64,000 bases of DNA from Klebsormidium nitens (Eukaryota > Streptophyta > Klebsormidiophyceae > Klebsormidiales > Klebsormidiaceae): assembly GCA_000708835.1 (NCBI GenBank), contig DF237218.1, forward strand, positions 51,725 through 115,724. Direction: 5' to 3'. The translations under genes were made by a program, and so were the position numbers. The notes beneath the pieces are model-generated. The model had not been told where the DNA came from and made no database searches. It was given only the letters and a program-made list of their open reading frames with translations. How positions within the stretch are numbered: the stretch's first letter is position 1; each line of letters begins with the position of its first letter. Below are positions 10,001 to 20,339 of the stretch, in pieces.

Positions 10001-12282
10001 TCACGGAAGTCAGCACAGGGAAGTTGAAAATTATGTCTGGACGTTGATGTGATGAATTAGGTGGCTGATTGACAGAACACAAACAAAAGAATCAACAGTG
10101 CTGACACAACTTGGAAGTGCACCCGGCCTGTGACATTGCAGGCCCAGACAAGCTGTCGGGGCAACAGAGGAAAGAAGAAAAAGCGACACCCAGAGAGTAA
10201 AACAATCGCATGAAATCAGAAGTACTTACTACAGAACCTAGACCAGGGGGGGGGGGGGGTTCTGAAAGGCGCAGAGGCTCTAGAAGACAGGACTGATTGT
10301 CAAGCCTGCTTCCGAACTCTGACAGCATCGACAGCATTCAAGCAAGGACTCTTAAGGATTCTTACACTTCTTCTTATACTACTACCGGGATACCAAGCAG
10401 CTGCATTCGCATATTCAGCACATTTCTCAGTAGCTTACGCTCACCTCGCCTCCGCTGCCGCCGCCTCCTTCAACGTTCTGGCGACCTCCAGACTGGCCCC
10501 TTGCACCTTCGCAGCCTGCAGCCCCCTGAAAAGTTTCAGATGCTCCTCCATCCCCACACCCCCCGCTCGCGGGCCGATCTCCGCCCCTTCCGTCACCCCC
10601 CCCTTTGCGACAATTCCACTACCCGTGCTCCCGGGGGATACAACCTCCTCTCCCACCGCCCCCCCCTCAGGAACGACTTGCAAAACTGGCTTGGTGCGAA
10701 CGCCCTCTGGGGCCGATTTACAGCAGCGCCCTTCAAACGACTCCGGACTGAAGGGGAGGTCTTTCACTTGGGCAAAGTCCGAAGTGGACCCCACGCGCGG
10801 CAGGGGGGTCTCCAGAGGCTCGGGCAGGGACGGTGCGAAACCCCCATTTGAGGGGACGGCGCCGCTGCTGGATGTTACACGGTAAACCGTTGATGGGTCA
10901 TAGCCAGAGGAGTCCATCTCATCGGAACTACTAGTGGACGAATTAGATCCAGTAGTGGGGTTAGGGTGCGCTGAGGTCAGCGAGTTGTCGGAGGGTTTGG
11001 GTACTAACACAGGGGTTAGGAGCTTGGGCCGCTTGTTAGCCGGATCAGGAGATGCGCAACTTTTGCGCTTCACTTCCAGTAACAACTCCTCAGGGAGCTG
11101 ACTCGACCGCGCCTGTTTCGTGCCTGCGAGCACCGCCGAGGGGGTCAGTTTCGCCAGCTTTTCCGGCCCCCCCTGCTCAGACCCCTTCTCCGCTGTGTGC
11201 AAAGACACAAACCTGGTAGTGGTTGTCACTCCCTTTTGGGGGGGCATCATCGACGACTTCTTGCTCCTGAAAGACAACCCCGCCGTCGTCTCTTTACCCC
11301 CCGCCGCTTTTCTCAGTATTCTCATGGGGGTGCTGTCTAGAATGCCCGCCAGAGTGCTTGCACCCCCCGGCTGCGGAGGTTGCGCCCCCCCGAAAGTTGT
11401 CCCATTGAAAACTTGAGCATACATGAACCGGTTTGCTGGCGCTTTCGAGTCGGGCACCCTCAGATTGGAGATGATCTCTCGGTTCCCTAGTCCCCTCCCC
11501 TTCATCGGCAATGGATACGCAATCCCCCCAAGCCCTGCAACCGCGCCATGATGCGCCAGAGCGCCGTCTGGGGCGGGTGGAACCACTTTCTCATCACAGG
11601 GCCTCTCTAGCAGATAGTTGACTTCCGGAAGAATTGGCCCAAACCCCCGCTGCACTTTTGTCTGTGGTGCAGCTTCCCAGGCAGGCGCGACCAAAGGCTC
11701 CGCTCTTACAACGGGCTTCATGACCTGAACAGTGTGACAACCCCCGCAAACTTGCAAATTCTCCTTCACTTGGGGGGTGCCCTCGAAGACAGAGACATCG
11801 GACCGCTGCCGCTGAAGCTGCGGCGCATACACCCCCTGCTTTTGCCCCATCCCCGGCCCCCCCGCCGGAGAAGAATCCAAAACAGCCCCCCCCTCCGGCC
11901 CCATTCTCGAAGCACTCCGCTTCCCAGAACAGCACCCCGCAACCTTTTCATTCGTATCGCACGAGCTCAACGGGCCCCCATCCCGCAACACCCCCAGCTT
12001 CGCCGACCCGTCTAGGCTTCCCCCCGTGCTATTTCCAGCCCGCGGAACCTCTAGAAGTCCCGTCTTGCGCCGGGGCTTGGGCGTGTCGCACGGCTGCTCC
12101 TGGAACCATAGCTCGCCCGCAAACTCGTGTTCCCGCGGTACGCAGCAGGGTTGCGTGCATGTTCCGGTGGCACAGCAGCAGCTTTTCCCCCCCGCTTCGG
12201 TTTGGCACGGCGTGCAGCACCAGCAGCAGGGACCATCGTCCCAGGCAAGCGCCAGCTCCTGGCAAAGCGTGGCGTCCTCCAT
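4002..12282 (-). CDS. F-box/RCC1-repeat protein with long Cys-rich N-terminus (8 exons, about 1113 aa)
   Basis: Exons on the minus strand: 12282-10445, 9888-9720, 9037-8898, 8150-7980, 6974-6809, 6322-6021, 5116-4897 and 4337-4002 (TAG). Every junction is GT-AG and the phases fit (2,0,2,2,0,2,0). The large first exon appears to stop at 10441, but its AGG-TGA overlaps a donor, GAG|GTGAGC, that joins in phase to the F-box exon. Residues 19-47 hold 11 cysteines; the rest of exon 1 is Ser/Pro/Gly-rich and looks disordered. The F-box is at about 618-660 (TPDILLKVLTSGLSARDLAR, then ACRFFRTPANFAPD), followed by RCGGDWK, as in plant F-box/RCC1 proteins of the At3g26100 type. About seven RCC1 blades follow, from 716 on, with repeated VAAG-H-S and GEVY-WG signatures. 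Predicted role: SCF ubiquitin-ligase adaptor with a beta-propeller substrate domain. An in-frame TGA just before the ATG supports this start; a 5'-UTR acceptor lies at 12300-12299. Upstream UTR exons are unresolved. Confidence -1.
5212..5436 (-). repeat. Two decayed copies of the 5116-4897 RCC1 exon, each with 3' splice signal
   Basis: Just upstream of the real exon, on its own strand, lie two partial copies of its first part together with the polypyrimidine tract and CAG. One copy starts at 5263 and reads RCEESSPRISCLADRF before a TGA at 5214-5212. The other starts at 5432 and reads RCKETFQRISRLADHFDAH before a TGA at 5377-5375. The real exon reads RCEETPQRIARLADHFDAH and continues. Spacing is 147 and 169 bases, so the repeat unit carries intron as well. 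A possible further, much weaker copy has its CAG near 5595. If spliced in, either copy keeps the correct phase but ends translation. Confidence -1.
6719..6766. repeat. 24-bp tandem duplication at an intron 5' end
   Basis: Two adjacent 24-base units (6719-6742 and 6743-6766) share AACAAACCAA then GACGTGGCTTCTG and differ at one base; a partial third unit follows. It lies about 40 bases inside the intron after the 6974-6809 exon of the F-box/RCC1 gene, near the donor. Simple slippage is the likeliest origin. Confidence -1.
7329..7873 (-). repeat. Decayed tandem copies of the 8150-7980 exon of the F-box/RCC1 gene
   Basis: Downstream of the real exon, in its 3' intron, at least four degraded copies of its second half occur on the same strand. 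They are 7873-7818 (VEQRREQRRLEDVLAS), 7740-7672 (CLGERKVEQLWEQRRVG), 7575-7480 (strongly altered but ending in a donor AAA|GTGAGG like the real AAA|GTGAGC) and 7378-7329 (FLCLGERKW). The real exon has FACLGEREVEQLWEQRRVGD. Graded divergence suggests repeated duplication followed by neutral decay. A tandem duplication of about 31 bases (CTCAAAACC and GATGACAACC boxes, 7878-7941) sits between the real exon and the first copy. Confidence -1.
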
Positions 12283-12375
12283 GGGGGGGTGTCAGCACCT
12301 GCAAAATGACCGGGGGGGGCAAAGGTTAGGTCTGCAAACGGGGGTCAACATTGCAGTTGTGGATTCGATTTGATG

Positions 12376-12765
12376 CTAAGCAAAGGCAAGCTCTTGGCAC
12401 ACCGTGGCGTCCTCCATCAGGGGCTGTCAGCACCTGCAGAATGCATGCAGTGGGCGATGGGTGACTTCTTTAGGGGGGTGCGTGTATTTGGATGGTAAGA
12501 AAGGCCAGCTTTGCATAGCGTGGCGTCCTCTATGGTCATGTCAAAAACTGCAAAATGCAGAGGAAGACAAATTGGTTCTGTTGGGGGGATAGGCAATGGA
12601 TGGTAAGTTAACGCCAGCATGAAACCCTCGACGAGGGCTGTCAGCACCTGCCAAAAGGAGAAGGGGGGGCAATGAGAAACTTGCAGAATCTGAAAGCAAA
12701 GGCCATGCTCCTAGCATACAGCAGCATCTTCTATTGGGGGTGTCGGCACCTGCGAAAAGAGAGGG
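12376..12765 (-). repeat. Four decayed copies of the start-codon exon edge
   Basis: Upstream of the F-box/RCC1 start lie four copies of its first-exon edge, each with a pyrimidine-rich CAG and the sequence GTGCTGACA followed by a relic of MEDATLCQELALAW. Copy 2 (12447-12376) keeps the ATG at 12417 and encodes MEDATVCQELAFA, then TAG. Copy 3 (12560-12492) has ATA in place of ATG (IEDATLC). Copy 4 (12660-12601) is heavily mutated. Copy 5 (12765-12696) reads IEDAAVC, then TAG. The CACCTGC marks fall near 12296 (real), 12431, 12545, 12645 and 12748, a period of 100-135 bases. These may be used as alternative 5'-UTR exons or be inert relics. Confidence -1.
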
Positions 12766-15700
12766 GCAACATGCGAGTTCTTTGAAGAAGGGTTGGATTC
12801 TTTAGCCCTGGGTCGTCTTGAGCAAAGCCACTGCTGAAACAAGACCAGGCTTGGGACAAGCAAAGACTTGCAGCAGAGCCCTGCATGTCAAAAGCAGCAT
12901 GAGGGTTGCTTTACGGTTTTTTACCAGATCCTGATGCAAAGACGTCTTGTTAAAAGAGGTCTTCTAAATGAGAGACACCCAGGACTTAGCAAGAGTGAAA
13001 GACATCATGCGGCAGAGGTTGTGGGATCAATCTGGCCAAATGCTTAGCTGGGACTAGGATACATTCCTTGTGCAGACCACAGATCCAAGTGAGGGCTGTA
13101 GCAGAGAGATTAACAGTCTATACCTTCCCGGCTTTGCAAACGAGAAATGCAAACCCTTCTGCAACTTGATGAAGGTGAAAGAAGGAGACAAGACCAGGTC
13201 AATGGAATAGCAACAGCTCAAGGGCCAATAGTTGCTATAACAAACAAAAAACAGGCAGGCTGTGCATGCAGAAATCAGTAAGGAAGGCAGGAAGCATTGG
13301 GAAAAGTAACAAAGAAAAGCACACGGTCGCAGGTTCAAGGCAAGAAGCACAACAATACCCATTCAGAGAGTTGCACAGGTTGATGTTGTTGCCAACGGAA
13401 TCTCTTAGAGATTACAATCTGCACAACAACATCCAACTGTGCCAGCAATAATGACCGGGCAGGAGAGAAAAGGACAATGTCTGCCAGGCCCAGAAACAGC
13501 GAGAATGGTGTCAACAACAGTGGCAATCAAAACGAAAACTTGTGAGCATTCATGCTAGACAACAGTGAAGACATAGTATGCGACAAGAAGATGATTCTCT
13601 TCACCTGACAAGCTCAGGGCATCTTTAGTGTAGACCAAGGGTGTAACTTGGAAACAAAGTCACTAGAATCACCAAGAAAACTCAAGGATCGACAATCGTA
13701 ATCTGCATTTGATGCTTTGTAGACAAATTTTAGTGAGAGAGGTTCACACGTCAAAAATCCCGACGAGGTGAGAATGAATACAGAGCTCAAAACAAGGAAG
13801 AGCCTGGCTTACCAGGCAGAAAAAGAAGATAAAAGTAGGAGCTCAAAACAACTGCATGTTTGCAAACAAAACGCATGTCTCTGCCCTTAGCCGGAGACAC
13901 AATGGAACCTTCGCAGCTGCCCCTCGCTTGACAGACTGAATATGCACATGGCATAGGCCTGTCAGCTACTGATCTGAACTTGGCTTGAATGGAGCCACGG
14001 TCCTGAGGTGTTTGGGGTTGGGTAGGAGCAGATTCTGGCAAGGAGAAAACTGCTTCCAGAGAGGTTGAGCACCCTTTCCTTATACCAGTCCATACGACCA
14101 CACAGCCTTGGGATGGCTCACATGAGCGAGTAACCACTGCAACAATGAGCAACCTATGAGACACAAAGCAGCCCCACATTGTGATTTCTATCAGACAGTG
14201 TCGGAGGCGCCCGATGACCACACGAATGGAGAATCCACAAAAAAACCTTTGGAAGAACCGATGTGAGAATTGAAGACAGGCTATGCGCAAGCAGCATAGC
14301 AAGCAAGAAACAGAGATTATGCAACGACGGTGTTCATTCAAAGCAGGACACAGGGACCATGCATAAATGGTTTACAAACGTAAGAAGCTGAAAGCTCTCA
14401 TAAGCTCAACCATCTCGCCCCTCTTGTCTCCGATTTGTGACAAGCTAATGTGAAATTTGAGAACAACCATGTATCCCACAAGAAGACGAAAGGACTCAGC
14501 AACAAATTTTGCAGACGTACAGCTCTTCCATAAGAATCCCAAACCTTGATGGTGCCTCTACCAAACCTCTCGTTCGCTGTTCAATTTAAGATGGCAGTAA
14601 ACAATCATATCAACACATTTGAGTCCGCCCAAAGCAGGCATGCGGTTCTCTGAAATCAAACAAGCCACACGTTGTCCATATGCGACAGAGAGGGGCAGAT
14701 AAGGACGGAAAGGCAACAGCGACACACGCCAAACAAGCTGATAAACAAACGGAGCATACTGGCAATATCCTGTGAGCAGAACTCGTTAGAGCCCAAGAAT
14801 CCAAGGGGGGCTGAAGCGCCGTCCCAGGAGACATGATGACAGTTAGCGGCAGGGCAGCCCTCCCCTTGTAGATTCTGACCATGCATGATCCCACGAGCTT
14901 AACCCACAGCTGATGCAAGTTCACGAACAGTCTGGGCCGACATTTCTTGGAATCGCAGCTGATGCCCACTTCTTAATGACAGGCGCACCTGAAAATCATA
15001 CTTTTAAAAGTGGAACAAGAAGACAGCAAGGTATACAAAAAGGCAGGATCAAGGTCAATGCAACAAACAAGACACTCACCGTATCAACTTTTCATCCCCC
15101 CAAGTCGGCAAGAAGAGGACTTGACCCCGTCCTGTAAGGACCTTGAGCCTGTCCGCCGAGTATCTAAATTCAGGTGACTGAACCTACACCACACAGGAGC
15201 TTCTCTTCTACTGGCGTACAATCGCCCTCCGCAAGTGCCCCCACCTTTTGAGCAACAACTAGCGGCCCCCGCTTAACAACAGACTACCCTGCTTTTGCAG
15301 CAGAAAGCAACGACCAAAGCTGCCCCCTCCAACCTATGGTAGAGTGCAGAGGTTGGAGGCCACAACTTCTCCGAGCTGCATTTCTCCACACCCTTAAACT
15401 TCAGAACCGTCAGCTCATCAGTAGCTCATCATGATGCAAGTTGGTCGAACAAAGATTTGCAGATTTGTCAGGAAAGGGGGAGGAAGAAGACAAAGAAGAT
15501 GACTGGCACGCCAGGCCATGCTGGCCATGGTCTGATCGAGCGCGTGCGATAAACTCTCCTTGGAAGTGAAAACTAGAGCGGGGCCGCGAGGTGTCAGAAA
15601 GTCATCATTATTGTCATGTGACTCAGTGTGCTTCGAGCCGCAAGTGGGCTACCGGTAACTGATAACCGCCGAGCGCCGCGCATGAATTACCGGTACATTC

Positions 15701-16100
15701 GCAAAACAACCACCATCAGACTGCCAGCACACTAACACCGATGGTGGAAATATGATCAGATTCAGCGAATCGGACAAAAAATCGGCGCTGACAAAAAAAC
15801 GTACCGGTTGTGTTGCGCCCCTTGATAACCTCCGATCACACCGGCGTCGGCGTTTCCACCGGAGGCTGTAGAACCGGCAGAAGTACGCCCGCTTTGTCGG
15901 TCTGATTGACACAAAGCCAGAAGTTCAATCTGTCAATGAATCCAACAAGGTCTCGTCCAATCTTGGTGCCAGGTGTATCCCTGACGCCTCGGCCCAAGAC
16001 TGGTAACGGTATGGAAAGCTGCAACAACCTCAAAGTTTGATGTCTCAAATCGCAATCTACGGTAAGTTTCAGGAGAAATCATTGCGATGGCGTCAGCATG
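12766..16100. other. Non-coding region upstream of the F-box/RCC1 gene
   Basis: No exon with recognisable homology or consistent splice phase is seen on either strand. The open frames present are short and of mixed composition. The stretch probably holds the 5' UTR, UTR introns and promoter of the F-box/RCC1 gene; the transcription start cannot be placed. ACCGGT or ACCGGC boxes recur at about 15650-15860. Confidence -1.
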
Positions 16101-16430
16101 AAAATCTTCCAATTAACCCCTGGCTTGGACTCGCCGCTCGCGCCTCTACAGGTAAACCCCACGGGGCCATGCGCACGGGCCGGGGCGATTTGTATAGCTA
16201 GTGTTCCGACGAAGTCGAGTCCGCATGCAGTGCGTGAAGATATCACAATTTGAAGAGAGAGTTGGGAGAGAGTGTGGAGAGAGTTCTCTCCTAGTTCTCT
16301 GGTCAAGGGGGAGTCAAAGGCGCCGGTCAAAGGCGCCGTGTGTTTCAAGAGTCCAGCCAGAGGCCTATCCCATGGACCCCGGCGGAGGAGGCCTATCCTG
16401 GGCCCGGAGGTTGCCAGAGTGAGGCCAGAG

Positions 16431-16930
16431 CAATGCCCGCGACGTTGCGCGACTTTCCGCAATTCTGCGCGACTTTACGCGACTGCTCCGCGACTTTGTT
16501 CCGCGAACTTCGCGACCTTCACCGCGACTTTATCAATCTTTGCATGAAAATAATGTTTTATTGAAGCAACTTTTATGTTTAAATGCTTGGAATGCTCCGC
16601 GACGTTCCGCGACTTTTCGCGACATTCCGCGACTTTCGTCCGCGACTTTGTCCGCGACTCTGCGACCTCCTGCGGAGGTTGCTAGAGTCATAGAGTTGCA
16701 TGCCTGCGACGTGCCTGCAACTTTCCGCGACTTTACGAGACTGCCTCGCGACTTTGTTCCGCGATCTTTGCAACTTTCACTGCAGAACCATCTAAACCTT
16801 TGGCCCTCCTTTGGCAACAATATTTTAATTAAGAAAGAAGTTTTTTGTTTCGATGCTCGCGACGCTTCCGCGGCGGCTAGTGGGCGGCTACGCGACTTTC
16901 TGCGACTTTCCGCGACTTTCACCGCCGCCG
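16431..16930. repeat. CGCGACTTT degenerate satellite
   Basis: More than twenty variants of CCGCGACTTT (also TGCGACTTT, CGCGACGTT) fill three blocks at about 16436-16530, 16595-16780 and 16856-16922. AT-rich spacers separate them (TTTTATGTTTAAATGC, TTTTTTGTTTCGATGC), suggesting a higher-order unit of about 160-250 bases. Long open frames on both strands here come from the repeat period and base bias, so I do not call them genes. Confidence -1.
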
Positions 16931-16945
16931 ACTCTGCGCCTCCGG

Positions 16946-17415
16946 GCCTGGGGTGGCAACTCGAGAAGATTACTGCATGCACCCGCGACCAAAGGGTTGG
17001 CGGGCTTTGTAGGTTATAGTGTAGTATCTTATTGGATTTTAAGCCGATTTGCAGCAGGTTATAGAGAAGGATCTTATTGGTAGCTTGAGATGTCAGCAGG
17101 TTATAGTGTAAGATCTTATGGTCGTATATGTTTTGAGCAGCTTTTAGTGTAGTATCTTTGAGATGATTTGAGCATCTGAAAGGAGTTGGTTTCGTCGCGG
17201 CTGTATGTGTGCATGTTTTGCATCTTATTGCCTGTAAGATCCTCTATAAGATGGGGGGGTCGGAATTTGTCAGATTATAGTGCTCTGCGTTCGTCTCGTC
17301 ATGACGAACACAAAGCAATATTCGGATTTCCCAAATTCCAAACGGACGCTTATGCGGATCCGTCAAGATGATTTTTTGATGGATCATCTGCAGATCCGGA
17401 GTTGCCACCCCAGGC
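16946..17415. repeat. Inverted repeat bounding a 470-bp segment
   Basis: A 17-bp sequence (16946-16962, GCCTGGGGTGGCAACTC) recurs as its exact reverse complement at 17399-17415. Together they bound the tandem repeat at 17005-17165 and a non-coding stretch. This may be the termini of a non-autonomous mobile element, but no target-site duplication is evident. Confidence -1.
17005..17165. repeat. Tandem repeat, unit about 41-46 bp
   Basis: Four diverged units begin near 17009, 17054, 17095 and 17138. Their shared core is GGTTATAGTGTAGTATCTTA with variants. It directly follows the CGCGACTTT satellite and lies between the arms of the inverted repeat. No coding potential is seen. Confidence -1.
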
Positions 17416-20330
17416 CTCCGGGTCGAGGATAGGCCTAGCCAGTATTAGTATACGTGACCGATAGGTGCAACAGGGACCGTTTTGCCACAATCATTGAATA
17501 TATCAGGGCCCCATCATGCTTGCAATTGGGTGCAAGCTGCTGCGGCTATAAATGTACCCTGTCTGGAGACCCCTGGAGACGCGGGGTCTGATCCCGCAGT
17601 ATAACGTGGTGTCACATGCAGAACTTACATGATTTGTTTCTAGCTTGCTAATTGTTGATCATGCATCATGAGCACCTATACCGTCGTCGGTAGCTAATTA
17701 TCTCTCTAGTCGAATGAGTTATATGAACATGAACAGATCGAAGTTCCGGCTGAACAGACTCAAACGTTATAATTTAGCGTTGTATAGCGCGTACATGCAG
17801 CAATGACGTATACGTATGTCTCAGCCGCGCATCCATCGGTGCACTCATTTCAACACACGGGTGCGAACTTTACTGTCACAGCTGCGGTCTTGATCCGATC
17901 ATCAAAACCAAAACCGAATGTGGTAACGTAGTTTAGTAGGCATATGTCGCCGCTGGCACGACACGCAACTCATTCAAAGCTTGGAGTGTCATGCAATTGG
18001 ACCATGCTTCAAGCAGACAAGTTGGCCTCACCAAGTCCGAGTCAGCACGGTTACTTTTGCCAAGCCTGTTGTGCTGTTGGTCATGCCGCCATGTGGCTGC
18101 TTCTTACACGAATACTAACAGTCCAAAGCAATCCATCTAGTTCAGTCCGGTCCGATTCATCTGTCCGAAGCACGAGTTTGTTCGATAGCTAGCTGCAACG
18201 TGCGCAGTATGAGACTGCTTCTCTTAGTTCAAACATGCTCGGTTTCTCGAGTGGGGCCATCATACTGGCCCGCCGACTTGTAAATCCAGCAGTGTCGATC
18301 TTCATCACCTTTGATGAAAGCCGATACAATCTACAACTAGCTTGGGACTCGATCTTAGTGCCGCAGCGCCCAATCCAACGCCGAAATGGCGAAATCTTTA
18401 GACCCGAGGCCGGGGCCTTCGCCAATGCGTTCAAATACGTACCTGTGCAGAAAATGCATGCTCAAGAAAAGCTTTAGCTGGTCATGTTGTCACCAGCGTC
18501 CACGTGGCAAAAACGTCGGCCTTTCGGAGGTTTCTGAATCATTTCTCGAATGAGATGCGCTTGGCTCGGACATATATAATTCTGAATTCGAAACGAGAGC
18601 CAAAGCTCAGAAGCACTCTCTGACACGCTCGACACTAGATCAAGGCACCGCCAAGGCAAACCGCTAGTCTCCCCGGTCCTCCTTCAGTGATAATCATTGA
18701 GAAACACCTTGAAAAAGCGTTGCAGCCGCGAATATTTGCACAGGGACTTTGTCAAACGCACCAAGCAGAAGCCGAAGCAAAACTTAGCGTCTGTGAGTCA
18801 AAAGATGCGTGCTTTGCTGGACACAATTGGGGAGACGAAAGAAAAAGGGCGACATGCATCTTTTTGTCTTCACTGCACGGCATGACCGCGTAAAAGCTGC
18901 TCACCCGCGTCAGCTCTGTCTTGGTCGGCCTGGTTGTCGACGTCGAGGACCGTATCTGCAAGGCCTCCCGTCACTCTAATCACTACACGCAGGCTACCAC
19001 GTATAAATCTCGGTATTAGCGAAAACAGATTTTCGTGCGCGCTTGCCTGACGTAGAATTCTGGGTTAGTTATCCACTGTCACGGCACGCCGCCTTGCTTC
19101 AAGACCTCTTGACAGATGACGACCGCAGAGGGGTCTTCAATTGAGACCACGGGATCCGCGACGCGAGCACCAGTGGCCAAAGTGGCCCGCCTGGGATCTC
19201 TTCCAACTTTCAAGCGTTGCGGCCCGGACTGATTTAGTTTGCCATCAGAATCCAATTCAGGTTGTCAGTATAGGCAGAAGCCAGAGACGAAGTAGCCGGC
19301 ACGTGAAAACTAAGAAAACAAGTGACAGTCTGCATGGACAAAAATGGCGCTTCGTATACACCGATCTGGGGCACAGTCACGCACCTGGAAAGGAACATCG
19401 TCCTTATCTTTGAAAGGAATTCATCGACGGAAGCAGAAGCAGAAATTATGCCGTTTCCGAAGCTATGCGGAAGAACAAATCGCCTTGAACAGAAGTCTGC
19501 TGAGTATCTAGGCATACCTACTTCCGTTGCATTACAAGTAGGGAGGACTCCAGCATTCAAAAACTCTCAGTCTAAGTTGACATGCCGCACACACTATCAG
19601 GCCTTGAATCAACGGCGCTGCAATCATAGCATCAGGCGGAATGATGAGTAGAGTCGTACGTTTCTGAGCTGCGAACGCACCATAACGTGGCTGGTGATAC
19701 GGAACTCAAACGCCCCTGGGCAGAAGGAAATAGGGTGCTGGTCGACGAACGTTTCAATGATTTCACGAGTCGCTAAGACAAATTGCCAGTAGGAGGATCT
19801 CATTCTTCTACTGACGTCCAATTAAGCATATTGATTTTTCATGCCGTGCAAGGGGCCCGGCTACCGTGCTTCTAAGTTGGAAACGGCTGCTTGAATTCTG
19901 TCGAAGCATCAAATGCACAATCAAAAGCGCTAGTTGGAGGGCCGATGCGCTGCAGGCAATCATGGCTTTGTAGCGGAAGCGTATGGTGAGGGACGGTAAA
20001 TAAACCCATCAGAACGCAGAGACTTGTTGTGGGTCAATTTTGTTTTCAAGGTTTTTTGTTCCGCCCTCAGCGTGAGCTTACAGAGAAATGATGGGACGTC
20101 GTGCGGGGCTCGAAACGCTGCCGCAGTGCGGCTTACCAGTTGAGCGACATGCAAGTATCGCTCAACGAAAGCGGCGGCCACGTGATGACTTTCCCGGCAA
20201 CATGAGAGCAGAATCTAGTGCGCAGGAACGTCCGCGAAGTTGTGTCGTGGTTAGACGCCCTCTCTGACGGAAAGAGGCAGCAACATTTTTACTCCAGGTG
20301 GGCGGTTTGGTTAGGGCATCAGCGCGACAA
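17416..20330. other. No gene recognised
   Basis: Only short open frames without recognisable motifs or consistent splice phases are seen on either strand. A tRNA-like relic lies near 20085-20160. Composition resembles the retroelement-relic region that follows. Confidence -1.
20085..20160 (-). repeat. tRNA-like relic with A-box and B-box (SINE or tRNA pseudogene)
   Basis: On the minus strand, TCGCTCAACTGGTAAGCC resembles a tRNA A-box and CGTTTCGAGCCCC a B-box. The segment between them is a short GCCGC/GCGGC hairpin, too short for a normal anticodon arm, and the acceptor and T stems do not pair well. It is therefore not a functional tRNA by eye; a SINE head or tRNA pseudogene fits better. Confidence -1.
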
Positions 20331-20339
20331 CGAAAAAGC

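Noticed and set aside
10092-10337. Possible first exon MLSMLSEFGSRL... with a poly-C run ahead of a GTAAGT donor
   Set aside because: Its phase (0) does not join the F-box exon (which needs phase 2), whereas the 10445 donor does; the stretch lies inside that intron.
10297-10885. Long plus-strand open frames opposite the first F-box/RCC1 exon
   Set aside because: They are mirror frames of the GC-rich minus-strand exon and show no motif; the minus strand has phase-consistent splicing.
11735-11760. CGGCH (C-x-x-C-H), a heme c attachment-like motif in the N-terminal region
   Set aside because: The protein has no signal peptide or cytochrome fold around it; a five-residue match in a long disordered region is expected by chance.
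16533-17019. 149-159 codon open frames on both strands
   Set aside because: They run through the CGCGACTTT satellite, where the repeat removes stop codons in several frames.
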